In this document: piece after piece, positions 8,486 through 16,960 of the stretch
Numbering within the stretch: the first letter of the stretch is position 1
How the letters are laid out: every line of letters begins with the position of its first letter
Assembly: GCF_018760365.1 (NCBI RefSeq)
Contig: NZ_JAHIAB010000001.1
Location: 79,813-143,812, forward strand
Reading direction: 5' to 3'
Source: Pseudooceanicola endophyticus
Lineage (GTDB): Bacteria; Pseudomonadota; Alphaproteobacteria; Rhodobacterales; Rhodobacteraceae
Length of the DNA stretch: 64,000 bases
Notes under the pieces: model-generated
Told to the model about the DNA's origin: nothing
What the model saw: only the letters and a program-made list of their open reading frames with translations
Database searches by the model: none
Made by a program: the position numbers and the translations under genes

Positions 8486-9297
8486 GCGACGAGAAACTGG
8501 TCGACGTCCGGAACGTCAACATCCACTTCGGGCCGCTGCATGTGCTGAAGGACGTCTCCCTCGACATCCGCCCCGGAGAGACCGTCGGCCTGGTCGGCGA
8601 AAGCGGCTCGGGCAAGACCACCATCGGGCGCGCCATCCTGGGGATCTGCCACGTCAATTCCGGGCAGATCGACTTCGAGGGCAAGGACATCGCCAATGTC
8701 GCCCCGCGCGAACGCACCGGCGATGCCGCGCGCATCCAGGCGGTGTTCCAGGACCCCTACACCTCGCTCAACCCCTCGATGACCATCGAGGAAATCCTGA
8801 CCGAGCCGATGATCGCCCGCAAGATCGCCACCGCCGCCGAGGCGCGGGACCGGGTGCGCGACCTGCTGGATCAGGTGAACCTGCCCGCCGATGCCGCGCA
8901 TCGCTATCCGCGCGAATTCTCGGGCGGGCAGCGCCAGCGGGTCGCCATCGCGCGCGCCCTCGCGCTCTCGCCGCGCCTCATCGTCTGCGATGAGCCGGTC
9001 TCGGCGCTGGACCTGTCGACCCAGGCGCGGGTCATGGATCTGTTCATCGAGATCCAGGAGCGCACCGGGGTCGCCTATCTCTTCGTCAGCCACGACCTTG
9101 CCGTCGTGCGCCACATCTCGCACCGGGTCGCGGTCATGCGCTCGGGTCGGATCGTGGAATTCGGCGAATGCGACCAGGTGACGGCACGGCCCGAACATCC
9201 CTATACGAAACGCCTCCTGCTGGCCGCCCCGGTGGCCGATCCGGTGCGACAGGCCGACCGCCGCCGCGCCTTCCAGGAGCTTGAGGCGGAGGCCTGA
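8482..9297 (+). CDS. ABC transporter ATP-binding protein, DppF/OppF type
   Basis: A 271-residue ATPase, the second nucleotide-binding subunit of the importer. Walker [10 protein letters not shown] lies at ~residues 46-54, the Q-loop at AVFQDPYTSLNP, the signature at [15 protein letters not shown], and Walker B at LIVCDEPVSALD. The start overlaps the fusion gene (ATGA) and the next sulfatase starts 2 bases after its stop, so importer and hydrolases are one transcriptional unit. Confidence 0.93.
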   Translation: MSDEKLVDVRNVNIHFGPLHVLKDVSLDIRPGETVGLVGESGSGKTTIGRAILGICHVNSGQIDFEGKDIANVAPRERTGDAARIQAVFQDPYTSLNPSMTIEEILTEPMIARKIATAAEARDRVRDLLDQVNLPADAAHRYPREFSGGQRQRVAIARALALSPRLIVCDEPVSALDLSTQARVMDLFIEIQERTGVAYLFVSHDLAVVRHISHRVAVMRSGRIVEFGECDQVTARPEHPYTKRLLLAAPVADPVRQADRRRAFQELEAEA

Positions 9298-9298
9298 C

Positions 9299-10771
9299 AT
9301 GCGTGCCATCGTCGTGATGTATGACAGCCTTGTCCGGCGGATGCTGCCCCCCTGGGGCGCGCCGCCGGAACAGGCGCCCAACTTCGCCCGCCTTGCCACC
9401 CGCAGCGCCACATTCGACACCTGCTATGCGGGCTCCATGCCCTGCATGCCGGCGCGGCGAGAGATGCACACCGGGCGCTACAACTTCCTGCACCGCTCCT
9501 GGGGCCCGATCGAGCCCTTCGACGACAGCGTCTACGAGATCCTCGCGAAACAGGGCGTGCACAGCCACCTGATCACCGACCACCAGCATTACTGGGAAGA
9601 CGGCGGGGCCACCTACCACACCCGCTTCACCACGCACGAGACCTTCCGCGGCCAGGAAGGCGATGCCTGGATGCCGTTCCTCGACCTGCTGGACCGGGAC
9701 GTGATGCAACAGTACCTGCCGCGCGCGCACACCCAGGACCAGGCCAACCGCACGGTCATGACCTCGCGCGAGGACATGCCGATGACGAAGGTTTTCGACG
9801 CCGGTCTGGACTTCCTCGAACGCAATGCGGGCGCGGACGACTGGCTCCTGCAGATCGAGACCTTCGATCCCCACGAACCCTTCACCGTCCCCGGCGAGGA
9901 AGGCGACGACTGGCCCGCCTATGGTCCGGTGACACAGGATGCTGCGGGGGTCGAGGCGATGCGTGCGCATTACCTGAAGCTTCTGGGCGAATGCGACCGC
10001 CATCTGGGCCGGGTGCTGGATGCCATGGACCGGCTGGAGCTGTGGCAGGACACGATGCTGATCGTGTGCACCGACCACGGCTTCCTGCTGGGCGAGCGTG
10101 GCTACTGGGGCAAGAACGTCCTGCCCTGGTATGACGAGGCGATCCACACGCCCTTCTTCCTGTGGGATCCGAAGGCGGGTGTGGCGGGCGAACGGCGCCA
10201 GGCACTGGTGCAGACCATCGACATCGCCCCGACCCTGCTGGAAGCCTTCGGCGTGGCCCCCACCGCAGACATGCAGGGCAAACCGCTGGGCGCCACGGTG
10301 CGCGACGACACGCCCGTGCGCGAGGCCGCGCTGTTCGGCGTCTTCGGCAGCCATGTCAGCGTGACCGACGGGCGCCATGTCTACATGCGCGCCCCCCTGC
10401 CCGGCAACACCCCGCTGGAGGAACATTCGCTGATGCCCACCCGGATGCGCGGCTTTGCCTCGGGCGACGATCTGGCCCGCGCCAGCCTGCACCCGGGCTT
10501 TGCCTTCACCAAGGGCATGCCGGTGCTGCGCTACCCGGGGCGGCTGATGCGCGGCCCCGCGCAGCTCCAAAGCCTTCTGTTCGATCTGCAGACCGACCCC
10601 GGCCAGCAGACCCCGCTGGAGGACAAGGCCCTCGAAACCCGCATGGCCGGCCATCTGGTCGAGCTGATGCGGGCCTCTGATGCGCCGCCCGGACAATACC
10701 GGCGCCTCGGCCTGCCCGAGACCGGCCCGGTGGAAGATCCCCACCTGGCGCTTCTTCCCGCCCAAGACTGA
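9299..10771 (+). CDS. type I sulfatase, second copy
   Basis: A 490-residue sulfatase with formylglycine motif C49-M-P-A-R, the metal site TDHGFLLGERGYWGK, and a C-terminal subdomain (LLFDLQTDPGQQTPL). The N-terminal metal pair is reduced to Y8-D9-S10 instead of the usual D-D/Q, a small departure from the family. It is not closely similar to the sulfatase at 2968-4521, so the two may remove different sulfate groups. ATG 9299 follows an AGGCGGAGG ribosome site; an upstream TTG at 9281 is less likely. No signal peptide, so cytoplasmic. It sits between importer and glycosidase in the operon. Confidence 0.9.
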   Translation: MRAIVVMYDSLVRRMLPPWGAPPEQAPNFARLATRSATFDTCYAGSMPCMPARREMHTGRYNFLHRSWGPIEPFDDSVYEILAKQGVHSHLITDHQHYWEDGGATYHTRFTTHETFRGQEGDAWMPFLDLLDRDVMQQYLPRAHTQDQANRTVMTSREDMPMTKVFDAGLDFLERNAGADDWLLQIETFDPHEPFTVPGEEGDDWPAYGPVTQDAAGVEAMRAHYLKLLGECDRHLGRVLDAMDRLELWQDTMLIVCTDHGFLLGERGYWGKNVLPWYDEAIHTPFFLWDPKAGVAGERRQALVQTIDIAPTLLEAFGVAPTADMQGKPLGATVRDDTPVREAALFGVFGSHVSVTDGRHVYMRAPLPGNTPLEEHSLMPTRMRGFASGDDLARASLHPGFAFTKGMPVLRYPGRLMRGPAQLQSLLFDLQTDPGQQTPLEDKALETRMAGHLVELMRASDAPPGQYRRLGLPETGPVEDPHLALLPAQD

Positions 10772-10783
10772 AAGACCCCGCCG

Positions 10784-12430
10784 ATGCAGCCCGAAGACCT
10801 GATGCGTGCCCCCTTCCACCTGGACCAGGAGGCCCTGGACTGGGTGGTCGCGACCTGGGACGGCCTTGATCCGCTGCAACAGGCCGCCCAGCTTTTCACG
10901 CTGAATTCGCGCGGGCCGGTCGATGCGGCCGAGCGCGCCCGTCTGGCGGCGCTGCAACCGGGCGGCATCACCCGCTTCTTCGGTACCGATGGCGAGGCCG
11001 AACGCAGCGCGCTGGATGCGTTGCAGGAGGATGCCGCGATCCCGATGCTGGTCTCGGCGGATCTGGAGGGCTCTCGCATGAGCCTCCCCTTCGGCACCCC
11101 GGTGCCCAACCCCCTCGCACTGGCCGCCGCCGATGACGAGGCCCTGACCCGCGAGGTCAGCCGGATCATGGCCGCCGAGGCCCGCGCCATCGGCGTCAAC
11201 TGGTCCTTCACCCCGGTCCTCGACATCAACGCCGCGCCGCGCAGTGCCATCGTGGCGACGCGCGGCTATGGCTCGGATCCCGCGAAGATCGCCCGCCATG
11301 CGCTGGCCCAGCTGACGGAATTCGAGGCCGCGGGCCTGGCCGCCACCGTCAAGCACTGGCCGGGCGAGGGCTATGACGACCGCGACCAGCACCTTGTGAC
11401 CACGATCAACCCGCTGTCGATGGAAGACTGGCACGCCAGCTTCGGCAAGCTGTACGGGGACGCCATCCGGGCCGGGGCGCGCGCCGTCATGTCCGCCCAT
11501 ATCGCCCTGCCCGCCTACCGACCCGATGCCCCGGACGCCGAACGCTACCTGCCGGCCACGATCTCTCGCGCGCTGAACGAGGACCTGCTGCGCGGCGAGC
11601 TGGGCTTCAACGGCATCATCGTCTCGGACGCCTCCGAAATGGCCGGCCTGACCTCGGTTCTGGCGCCGCTGGAGGCCAAAATCGAGATCCTGCGCGCGGG
11701 CTGCGACATGGTGCTGTTCTCCTCCGATCCGGAGACCGAGATCGCGGCGGTGCGCGATGCCGTCGCCTCGGGGCGCATCCCGGCGGAACGCTTCCGCGCT
11801 GCCGGTCTGCGGGTGCTGGGGCTGAAGGCCTCGCTGGGGCTGCACAGGTCCCGCAAGGCCCCCGAAACGCCCGCGCCCGAGGGACGCGCCACGATCACCG
11901 AACGCGCCTTTGCCGCCGCGCCGACCCTGGTCAAGGACCGCGACGCCACCCTGCCCCTTGATCCCGCCAGACATCGCAGGATCCTGGTGCTGAGCCCCGG
12001 CATCGTCGAACCCATGGGCAACGAACAGATCCCCTTCGCCCTGCCGCAGATGCTGCGCGAGGCGGGCTTCGAGGTGACCGAGGCGCCCTACGGCACCCCG
12101 CTCGACATCACCGGTCAGGACCTGGTGCTGTACCTCTTCGGAGAGGAAACCCTGCTGACCCGAAGCCGGATCTTCCTGGACTGGCGTGCGCTGCATGGCC
12201 ATTTCAAGACCGCCATGGCGCGGCCCTGGACGGCGCTTCCCACGGTGATGATCAGCTTCGGCTATCCCTACTACCTTTACGATGCGCCCCGGGTGCCGAC
12301 CTACATCAACGCCTATTCGACCCACGAGGCGATGCAGCGCGCGGTCTGCGAGGCCCTTCTGGGCCGCGCCCCCTTCGCCGGCACCAACCCCGTCGATCCC
12401 TTTGCCGGTGCCCCCGACGCCCGGCTCTGA
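10784..12430 (+). CDS. glycoside hydrolase family 3 (beta-N-acetylhexosaminidase-like)
   Basis: A 548-residue GH3 enzyme. The NagZ-type catalytic loop K190-H-W-P-G-E-G followed by D-D-R-D-Q-H203 is present, and the nucleophile is probably D282 in IIVSDASEM. This KHxPG/SDxxSM combination is typical of the N-acetylglucosaminidase branch of GH3, which cleaves exo-beta-linked N-acetylhexosamine. The C-terminal ~190 residues form the second GH3 domain. No signal peptide is seen. It starts 13 bases after the sulfatase, so desulfation and glycosidic cleavage are probably coupled in the cytoplasm. Exact sugar specificity cannot be read from sequence. Confidence 0.88.
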   Translation: MQPEDLMRAPFHLDQEALDWVVATWDGLDPLQQAAQLFTLNSRGPVDAAERARLAALQPGGITRFFGTDGEAERSALDALQEDAAIPMLVSADLEGSRMSLPFGTPVPNPLALAAADDEALTREVSRIMAAEARAIGVNWSFTPVLDINAAPRSAIVATRGYGSDPAKIARHALAQLTEFEAAGLAATVKHWPGEGYDDRDQHLVTTINPLSMEDWHASFGKLYGDAIRAGARAVMSAHIALPAYRPDAPDAERYLPATISRALNEDLLRGELGFNGIIVSDASEMAGLTSVLAPLEAKIEILRAGCDMVLFSSDPETEIAAVRDAVASGRIPAERFRAAGLRVLGLKASLGLHRSRKAPETPAPEGRATITERAFAAAPTLVKDRDATLPLDPARHRRILVLSPGIVEPMGNEQIPFALPQMLREAGFEVTEAPYGTPLDITGQDLVLYLFGEETLLTRSRIFLDWRALHGHFKTAMARPWTALPTVMISFGYPYYLYDAPRVPTYINAYSTHEAMQRAVCEALLGRAPFAGTNPVDPFAGAPDARL

Positions 12431-12438
12431 GCCCGCCC

Positions 12439-12479
12439 GAGCGATAACAACCGTGCATCACCAAGCGGTGAAAATGCAC
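12439..12479. promoter_or_regulatory. nested inverted repeat upstream of the solute-binding protein gene
   Basis: GTGCAT (12453-12458) and ATGCAC (12474-12479) enclose a second dyad CACC-AAGC-GGTG (12459-12470). Just before it, CCGAGCGATAAC (12 bases) also occurs in the LysR/importer divergent promoter near 5550. This suggests that the binding-protein gene has its own regulated promoter inside the locus. Confidence 0.4.
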
Positions 12480-12560
12480 TCCTTACGCATTCCCCACTCG
12501 GGTACCACGAGGGCACGCAAGACCCGGGTCCCCAGGGGGCCCACCTTCTGGGAGGAAACC

Positions 12561-14063
12561 ATGTTCAAATCCACCTGTGCCGCGCTGGCGCTCAGCTTCG
12601 GCCTGGCCGCCCCCGTGCTGGCCGAGATCCCCAATGATGCGGATACGCTGGCCATCGGCGCCTACCGCGACAACCGGACCTTCGACCGCGCGCAGCTGAC
12701 CGGCTCGCACTGGATGAACTACTGGCAGCCGGTGTTCGACACCCTGCTGAAGGCCAAGGACGACGGCTCGATCGAACCGAACCTTGCGGAAAGCTACAGC
12801 TATTCCGAGGACGGCACCGAGCTGACGCTGAAGCTGCACGCGGGCGTCAAGTTCACCGACGGCACGCCGCTGACGGCGGATGCGGTCAAGGCCAACATGG
12901 AATACCTCCAGAACAGCGCCGGGCAGAACAAGTGGATGCTGGCGGGTGTCGACAAGATCACCGTGGTTTCCGACACCGAGCTGGTGCTGCACCTGGCCCA
13001 GCCCAACCCCGCCCTGCTGTTCGGCCTGGCCACTGTCGGCGGCGTGGTTGCCCTGCCCTCGACGCTGGGCACCCCCGAAGGCGCGGCGCATCCGGTGGGC
13101 TCGGGCCCCTACATCTTCGACACCAAGGACACGGTGACGGGCCGCCAGTACGTCTACACCCGCAACCCGGACTACTGGAACAAGGACGCCTATCCGTTCG
13201 ACCGCGTCTCGATCACCCCGATCACCGAGCTTTCGGCCCGGCTGAACGCGCTGCGCTCGGGGCAGATCGACGCCGCCGTGGGCGAACCCCGCGTGGTGAA
13301 CGAGGCCAAGGCCGCCGGCCTGACCGTGACCTCGCTTCCGGCGGACTTCTTCGGCTTCTTCATCGCGGATCGCGACGGCAAGATGGTGCCCGCGCTTGGC
13401 AACGTGAAGGTGCGTCAGGCGATCAACATGGCGATGGACAAGGCGCAGATCCTGAAGTTCGTCGACGGCGGCATGGGCAAGGTCACCGACCAGGCCGTCG
13501 CGGCGCCGAACGCGCTGTATGATCCGGCGCTGGAAGGCACCTACAAGTACGACGTCGACGCCGCCAAGGCGCTGATGAAGGAAGCAGGCTACGGCGACGG
13601 CTTCACCGTGCAGATGCCCGACCTGGCCTCCATGTCGGCCTACAACCCCATCGTCGAACAGCAGCTTGGCGCCATCGGCATCAAGGTGGACTGGGTGAAG
13701 GTCTCTCCGACCTCGACGATCCCGGAGCTGCTGTCGGGCAAGTTCCCGCTGTTCCTGTTCCGCCTGGGCGGCAACTCTCCCTGGGGGGACGTGGTGAAAT
13801 ACATCGCCCCCACTGCGCCCTGGAACACCGCCAAGACCGAAACGCCCGAGCTGGACGCGCTGCTGGCGGATGCCCAGAAGGTGCTGCCCGGCCAGGATGA
13901 CGCGAAATACCGCGCGATCACCGACTACCTGGTCAAGAACGCCTGGTTCGCCCCCTGGTACCAGATCGACTCTGTCTACCTGACGAACAAGAGCGTCTCG
14001 GTCTCGCTCCCGGTCGAGAACATCACGCCCTACCTCTACGACTACAAGAAGACCGGCAAGTAA
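12561..14063 (+). CDS. ABC transporter substrate-binding protein, DppA/OppA type (SBP_bac_5)
   Basis: A 500-residue periplasmic binding protein with a signal peptide (residues 1-21, cleavage after APVLA). Family landmarks are W-x-PVFDTLL, LAESYSYSEDGTELTLKLHAGVKF, and VRQAINMAMDK. ATG 12561 has a GGAGG site 5 bases upstream; an earlier in-frame ATG at 12282 lies inside the GH3 gene. It serves the importer encoded at 5784-9297. Unusually for such operons the binding protein is last rather than first, and the 130-base gap with its own dyad plus the strong terminator after it suggest separate, higher expression. Confidence 0.92.
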   Translation: MFKSTCAALALSFGLAAPVLAEIPNDADTLAIGAYRDNRTFDRAQLTGSHWMNYWQPVFDTLLKAKDDGSIEPNLAESYSYSEDGTELTLKLHAGVKFTDGTPLTADAVKANMEYLQNSAGQNKWMLAGVDKITVVSDTELVLHLAQPNPALLFGLATVGGVVALPSTLGTPEGAAHPVGSGPYIFDTKDTVTGRQYVYTRNPDYWNKDAYPFDRVSITPITELSARLNALRSGQIDAAVGEPRVVNEAKAAGLTVTSLPADFFGFFIADRDGKMVPALGNVKVRQAINMAMDKAQILKFVDGGMGKVTDQAVAAPNALYDPALEGTYKYDVDAAKALMKEAGYGDGFTVQMPDLASMSAYNPIVEQQLGAIGIKVDWVKVSPTSTIPELLSGKFPLFLFRLGGNSPWGDVVKYIAPTAPWNTAKTETPELDALLADAQKVLPGQDDAKYRAITDYLVKNAWFAPWYQIDSVYLTNKSVSVSLPVENITPYLYDYKKTGK

Positions 14064-14101
14064 GGCTGGCGCCCCCGCTCCCTCCCGGGCGGGCGTCAGA
14101 G

Positions 14102-14145
14102 CAAGGCCCGCGGTGTCCCTCCCACCGCGGGCCTTGTCGTTTTTA
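14102..14145 (+). terminator. Rho-independent terminator of the sulfated-substrate operon
   Basis: A perfect 14-bp stem, CAAGGCCCGCGGTG (14102-14115) with CACCGCGGGCCTTG (14123-14136), loop of 7, followed by TCGTTTTT. It begins 39 bases after the solute-binding protein stop. Confidence 0.9.
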
Positions 14146-14191
14146 GCCCTGTCGTTTTGGGCCCTGTCATTTTTGGTCTTGTCGTTTTCGG
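14132..14191. repeat. degenerate 15-bp tandem repeat (4 units)
   Basis: Four 15-base units with consensus CCYTGTCRTTTTNGG begin inside the terminator's 3' arm and run through its T-tract. The first unit is part of the functional terminator, so the array seems to have grown by duplication of the terminator tail. It lies between convergent genes and has no coding role. Confidence 0.8.
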
Positions 14192-14213
14192 TGCGTTTTC
14201 GGAAAGGCCCGCC

Positions 14214-15230
14214 TCAGGCCGTCGCGCGGTCGCCCGCCACGGTGTCGCGGAAGGCGGCCAGCGCCTCCTCGACCAGCGCCGGACCGGCGCCCTTGCGATG
14301 CGCCCCTTCCGAGAGCATCCGCCGCCAGACCCGCGCCCCGGGACGGCCCTGGAACAGGCCCAGCATGTGCCGCGTCACCTGCGCCAGCTTGCCGCCCGCG
14401 CTCAGATGCGCCTCGATATAGGGCAGCATGGCGATCACGGCGGCCTCGGGCTCCAGCGCATCGGTCTTCGCCCCGAAGATCCGTTCATCGGCGCCGCACA
14501 GCACCGCCGAGGGGTCATGGTAGGCCGCCCGCCCGATCATCACCCCGTCCAGCCCGTCGGCCAGGAAGCCCTCGGTCTGCGCCATCGTGGTGATGCCGCC
14601 GTTGACCGAGAGGTGCAGATCGGGAAAGCGCGCGCGCATCCGGCGCACCAGGTCGTAATCCAGCGGCGGGATGTCCCGGTTCTCCTTCGGAGAGAGCCCC
14701 TGAAGCCAGGCCTTGCGGGCATGGATGGTGAAGCGCCGGCAGCCCGCCGCCGAAACCTTTTCCAGGAAATCGGGCAGCACCACCTCGGGGTCCTGATCAT
14801 CGACGCCGATGCGGCATTTCACCGTGACCTCGACATCGACGGCCGCACGCATGGCCTCCACGCAGCGCGCCACAAGGTCGGGCTGCTGCATCAGGATCGC
14901 CCCGAAGGTGCCCGACTGCACCCGGTCCGAAGGGCAGCCGCAGTTGAGGTTGATCTCGTCATAGCCGGCCTCGGCGCCCAGTTTCGCGGCCTGCGCCAGC
15001 TCGGCGGGGTCCGAACCGCCCAGTTGCAGCGCCACCGGATGTTCCGAAACGTCATGATCCAGCAGGTGCAGCGCCCCGCCGCGCACCAGCGCCGGGGAGG
15101 TCACCATCTCGGTGTAAAGCAGGGCCTTGCGGCTGAGCAGCCGGTGCAGATAGCGGCAATGCCGATCCGTCCAGTCCATCATCGGGGCGACGGACAGCCT
15201 TGCATTATGATCCAACACGGTGCCAGACAT
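14214..15230 (-). CDS. dusA: tRNA-dihydrouridine(20/20a) synthase DusA
   Basis: About 338 residues, the usual DusA length. An FMN TIM barrel: SVAPMMDWTDRHCRYLHR at the N-terminus, the active-site cysteine in INLNCGCPSDRVQ, the FMN-phosphate loop VNGGITT, and GVMIGRAAYHDP. DusA reduces U20/U20a in the tRNA D-loop. ATG 15230 has AAGGGG upstream; ATG 15254 and a longer ORF from 15383 are alternatives, the latter adding non-conserved basic residues. It converges on the operon terminator and is unrelated to its neighbours. Confidence 0.93.
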   Translation of the reverse strand: MSGTVLDHNARLSVAPMMDWTDRHCRYLHRLLSRKALLYTEMVTSPALVRGGALHLLDHDVSEHPVALQLGGSDPAELAQAAKLGAEAGYDEINLNCGCPSDRVQSGTFGAILMQQPDLVARCVEAMRAAVDVEVTVKCRIGVDDQDPEVVLPDFLEKVSAAGCRRFTIHARKAWLQGLSPKENRDIPPLDYDLVRRMRARFPDLHLSVNGGITTMAQTEGFLADGLDGVMIGRAAYHDPSAVLCGADERIFGAKTDALEPEAAVIAMLPYIEAHLSAGGKLAQVTRHMLGLFQGRPGARVWRRMLSEGAHRKGAGPALVEEALAAFRDTVAGDRATA

Positions 15231-15416
15231 GCGCAACCCCTTGTTCCGGCTCATCCAAGCCCATTCGCGCACCGCAGCCCCCTGGGCACGCGGCGCAAGA
15301 TCCGTTGACCGGCCCGGGCGAAGCGGCCGCCCCGGCGATGAAACGTGGACATAGGTTCGCTTGCCCGAAGCTGTCAACCGCAACCAGACCGTCTGCGCGG
15401 ATGCAGGGCGCGCCTC

Positions 15417-16202
15417 TCAGGCGGTCTGCATGTCGTGGATCATCCGCAGGACCAGCCGCCGGGGGGCGAAGGGCAGAAGGCGCAGCATGAGGCGCTGCAC
15501 CGGGCTCAGCCCGGTGATGACGTTCAGCCTGCCCTGCATCATGGCATCGTAGCCGGCCTTCGCCACGCTGCCCGCCGAGGCGGCGCCGGTGTAAAGGCCC
15601 AGCTGCCCCATGCCGGCGGTCGCCTCGAACCCGGTGCGGACCGGGCCGGGCATCAGCGCCGTGACCGTGACGCCGGTGCCGCGCAGCTCTTCCGACAGGG
15701 CATTGCTGAAGGAGGTCACATAGGCCTTGCTGGCATAGTACACGGCCTGCATGGGCCCCGGCAGCAGGGCGCCGCTTGACGAGGTGTTCAGGATCCGGCC
15801 CGAGCCGCGCGCGACGAACTCCGGCAGGAACAGCCGGGTCAGCGCCGTCAGGGCGATCATGTTCACCTGCATCATCGCGCGATCCGCCGCCCAGTCCCGC
15901 TGATCGAAGCGGCCCAGCCCGCCGAACCCGGCATTGTTGAAGAGGCAGGCAATGTCCTGGCCGGCGTCCAGGACGCTCTGGTGGATGCGGGCCGGTGCGG
16001 CCTCGTCCGTCAGGTCCTCGACCAGCACCGAAGCCGCGATGCCATGGCGCGCCTCCAGCTCCTGCTTCAGGGCCTCCAGCGGCGCCCGGCGCCGCGCCAC
16101 CAGCACGAGGTCACCGCCCTGCTCCGCATGAATGCGGGCCAGGGCTTCACCGATGCCACTTGAGGCACCGGTCACGAGGGCAGTTCCCGGATTCTTGGCC
16201 AT
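15417..16202 (-). CDS. SDR family NAD(P)-dependent oxidoreductase
   Basis: A 261-residue short-chain dehydrogenase: cofactor motif TGASSGIG at residues 11-18, NNAG at ~89-92, and catalytic YxxxK in YYASKAYV. The C-terminal ~50 residues are basic and hydrophobic (LMLRLLPFAPRRLVLRMIHDM), as in short-chain dehydrogenases that associate with membranes or lipids. It is divergent from the TetR gene at 16308 and shares a palindromic control region with it, so it is likely that regulator's target. Substrate unknown. Confidence 0.9.
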   Translation of the reverse strand: MAKNPGTALVTGASSGIGEALARIHAEQGGDLVLVARRRAPLEALKQELEARHGIAASVLVEDLTDEAAPARIHQSVLDAGQDIACLFNNAGFGGLGRFDQRDWAADRAMMQVNMIALTALTRLFLPEFVARGSGRILNTSSSGALLPGPMQAVYYASKAYVTSFSNALSEELRGTGVTVTALMPGPVRTGFEATAGMGQLGLYTGAASAGSVAKAGYDAMMQGRLNVITGLSPVQRLMLRLLPFAPRRLVLRMIHDMQTA

Positions 16203-16256
16203 TTTGGGACTCCGTGTTCGGGATTAGGGCTTGCAGGGACGCGCGGGGTGCGCGAT

Positions 16257-16292
16257 GTCAACGCATGATGACATAAATCATCACCTGTTGAC
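16257..16292. promoter_or_regulatory. nested 36-bp palindrome, candidate TetR operator
   Basis: GTCAAC (16257-16262) and GTTGAC (16287-16292) flank a second dyad TGATGA (16266-16271) and TCATCA (16278-16283). Both are centred on the same point (16274.5), so 12 of the 15 bases in each half-site pair. It lies between divergent SDR and TetR genes, 16 bases before the TetR start, the usual place for an autoregulatory operator. Confidence 0.65.
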
Positions 16293-16307
16293 TTTCAAGG
16301 GAGAGCC

Positions 16308-16883
16308 ATGCCGACGACACGCAAGAGACCGCGCAATGCCGAAGCCACGCGCAAGGCCATCGAAGCGGCGGCCTGCCGCCACTTCATGGCCCGGCCCTAT
16401 GACCAGGTGGGCCTGCGGGAGATCGCGCAGGAGGCCGGCGTGGATGCGGCGCTGATCAACCGCTACTACGGGTCCAAGAAGGGCCTGTTCGAAACCGCGA
16501 TCCTGCCGCATTTCAGCATCGACATCCTGGTGCAGGGCGACATGTCCGATTTCGGCCGCCGCGTCGCGGGGCTGATCCTCGATCCCGGGCACAAGCAGGA
16601 TTTCGATCCGAACCGTGCGCTGCTGCATTCGATCTCAAGCCCCGAGGTCGGGCCGATGGTCGCGCAGGCCCTGAACGACAACGCGGTCGCGGACCTTTCG
16701 GCGCGGATCGGCGGCGCCGAGGCCGGGCTGAGGGCGGCGCTGGCCCTTGCCGTGCTGACGGGGGTCGATGCCCTATACCGGGTGGCCCGTCTGGACACCC
16801 TGACAAGGGCCGATCCCGAAGCGCTGAAAGAGCGGCTCGGGGCGCTGCTGCAGGGGTTGGTGGATGCCGGCGATCCCGGGTGA
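16308..16883 (+). CDS. TetR/AcrR family transcriptional regulator
   Basis: A 191-residue TetR regulator. The N-terminal DNA-binding domain is clear (ATRKAIEAAACRHF, then YDQVGLREIAQEAGVD, then ALINRYYGSKKGLFETA); the C-terminal ligand domain is unclassified. AGGGAGAG precedes the start. It is divergent from the SDR gene and a shared palindrome covers the promoter region, so autorepression and control of the SDR are likely. The ligand cannot be guessed. Confidence 0.9.
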   Translation: MPTTRKRPRNAEATRKAIEAAACRHFMARPYDQVGLREIAQEAGVDAALINRYYGSKKGLFETAILPHFSIDILVQGDMSDFGRRVAGLILDPGHKQDFDPNRALLHSISSPEVGPMVAQALNDNAVADLSARIGGAEAGLRAALALAVLTGVDALYRVARLDTLTRADPEALKERLGALLQGLVDAGDPG

Positions 16884-16960
16884 CGGGCCCCGGCAGGCTC
16901 CGAGGGGCCGGTACGCTGTCCGTTCCGGCCCCCTGTCGCAGCTTCGCGGCGATGATGCTG

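Noticed and set aside
9134..12325. 1063-residue minus-strand ORF
   Set aside because: Shadow of the sulfatase and GH3 genes; no domain signature.
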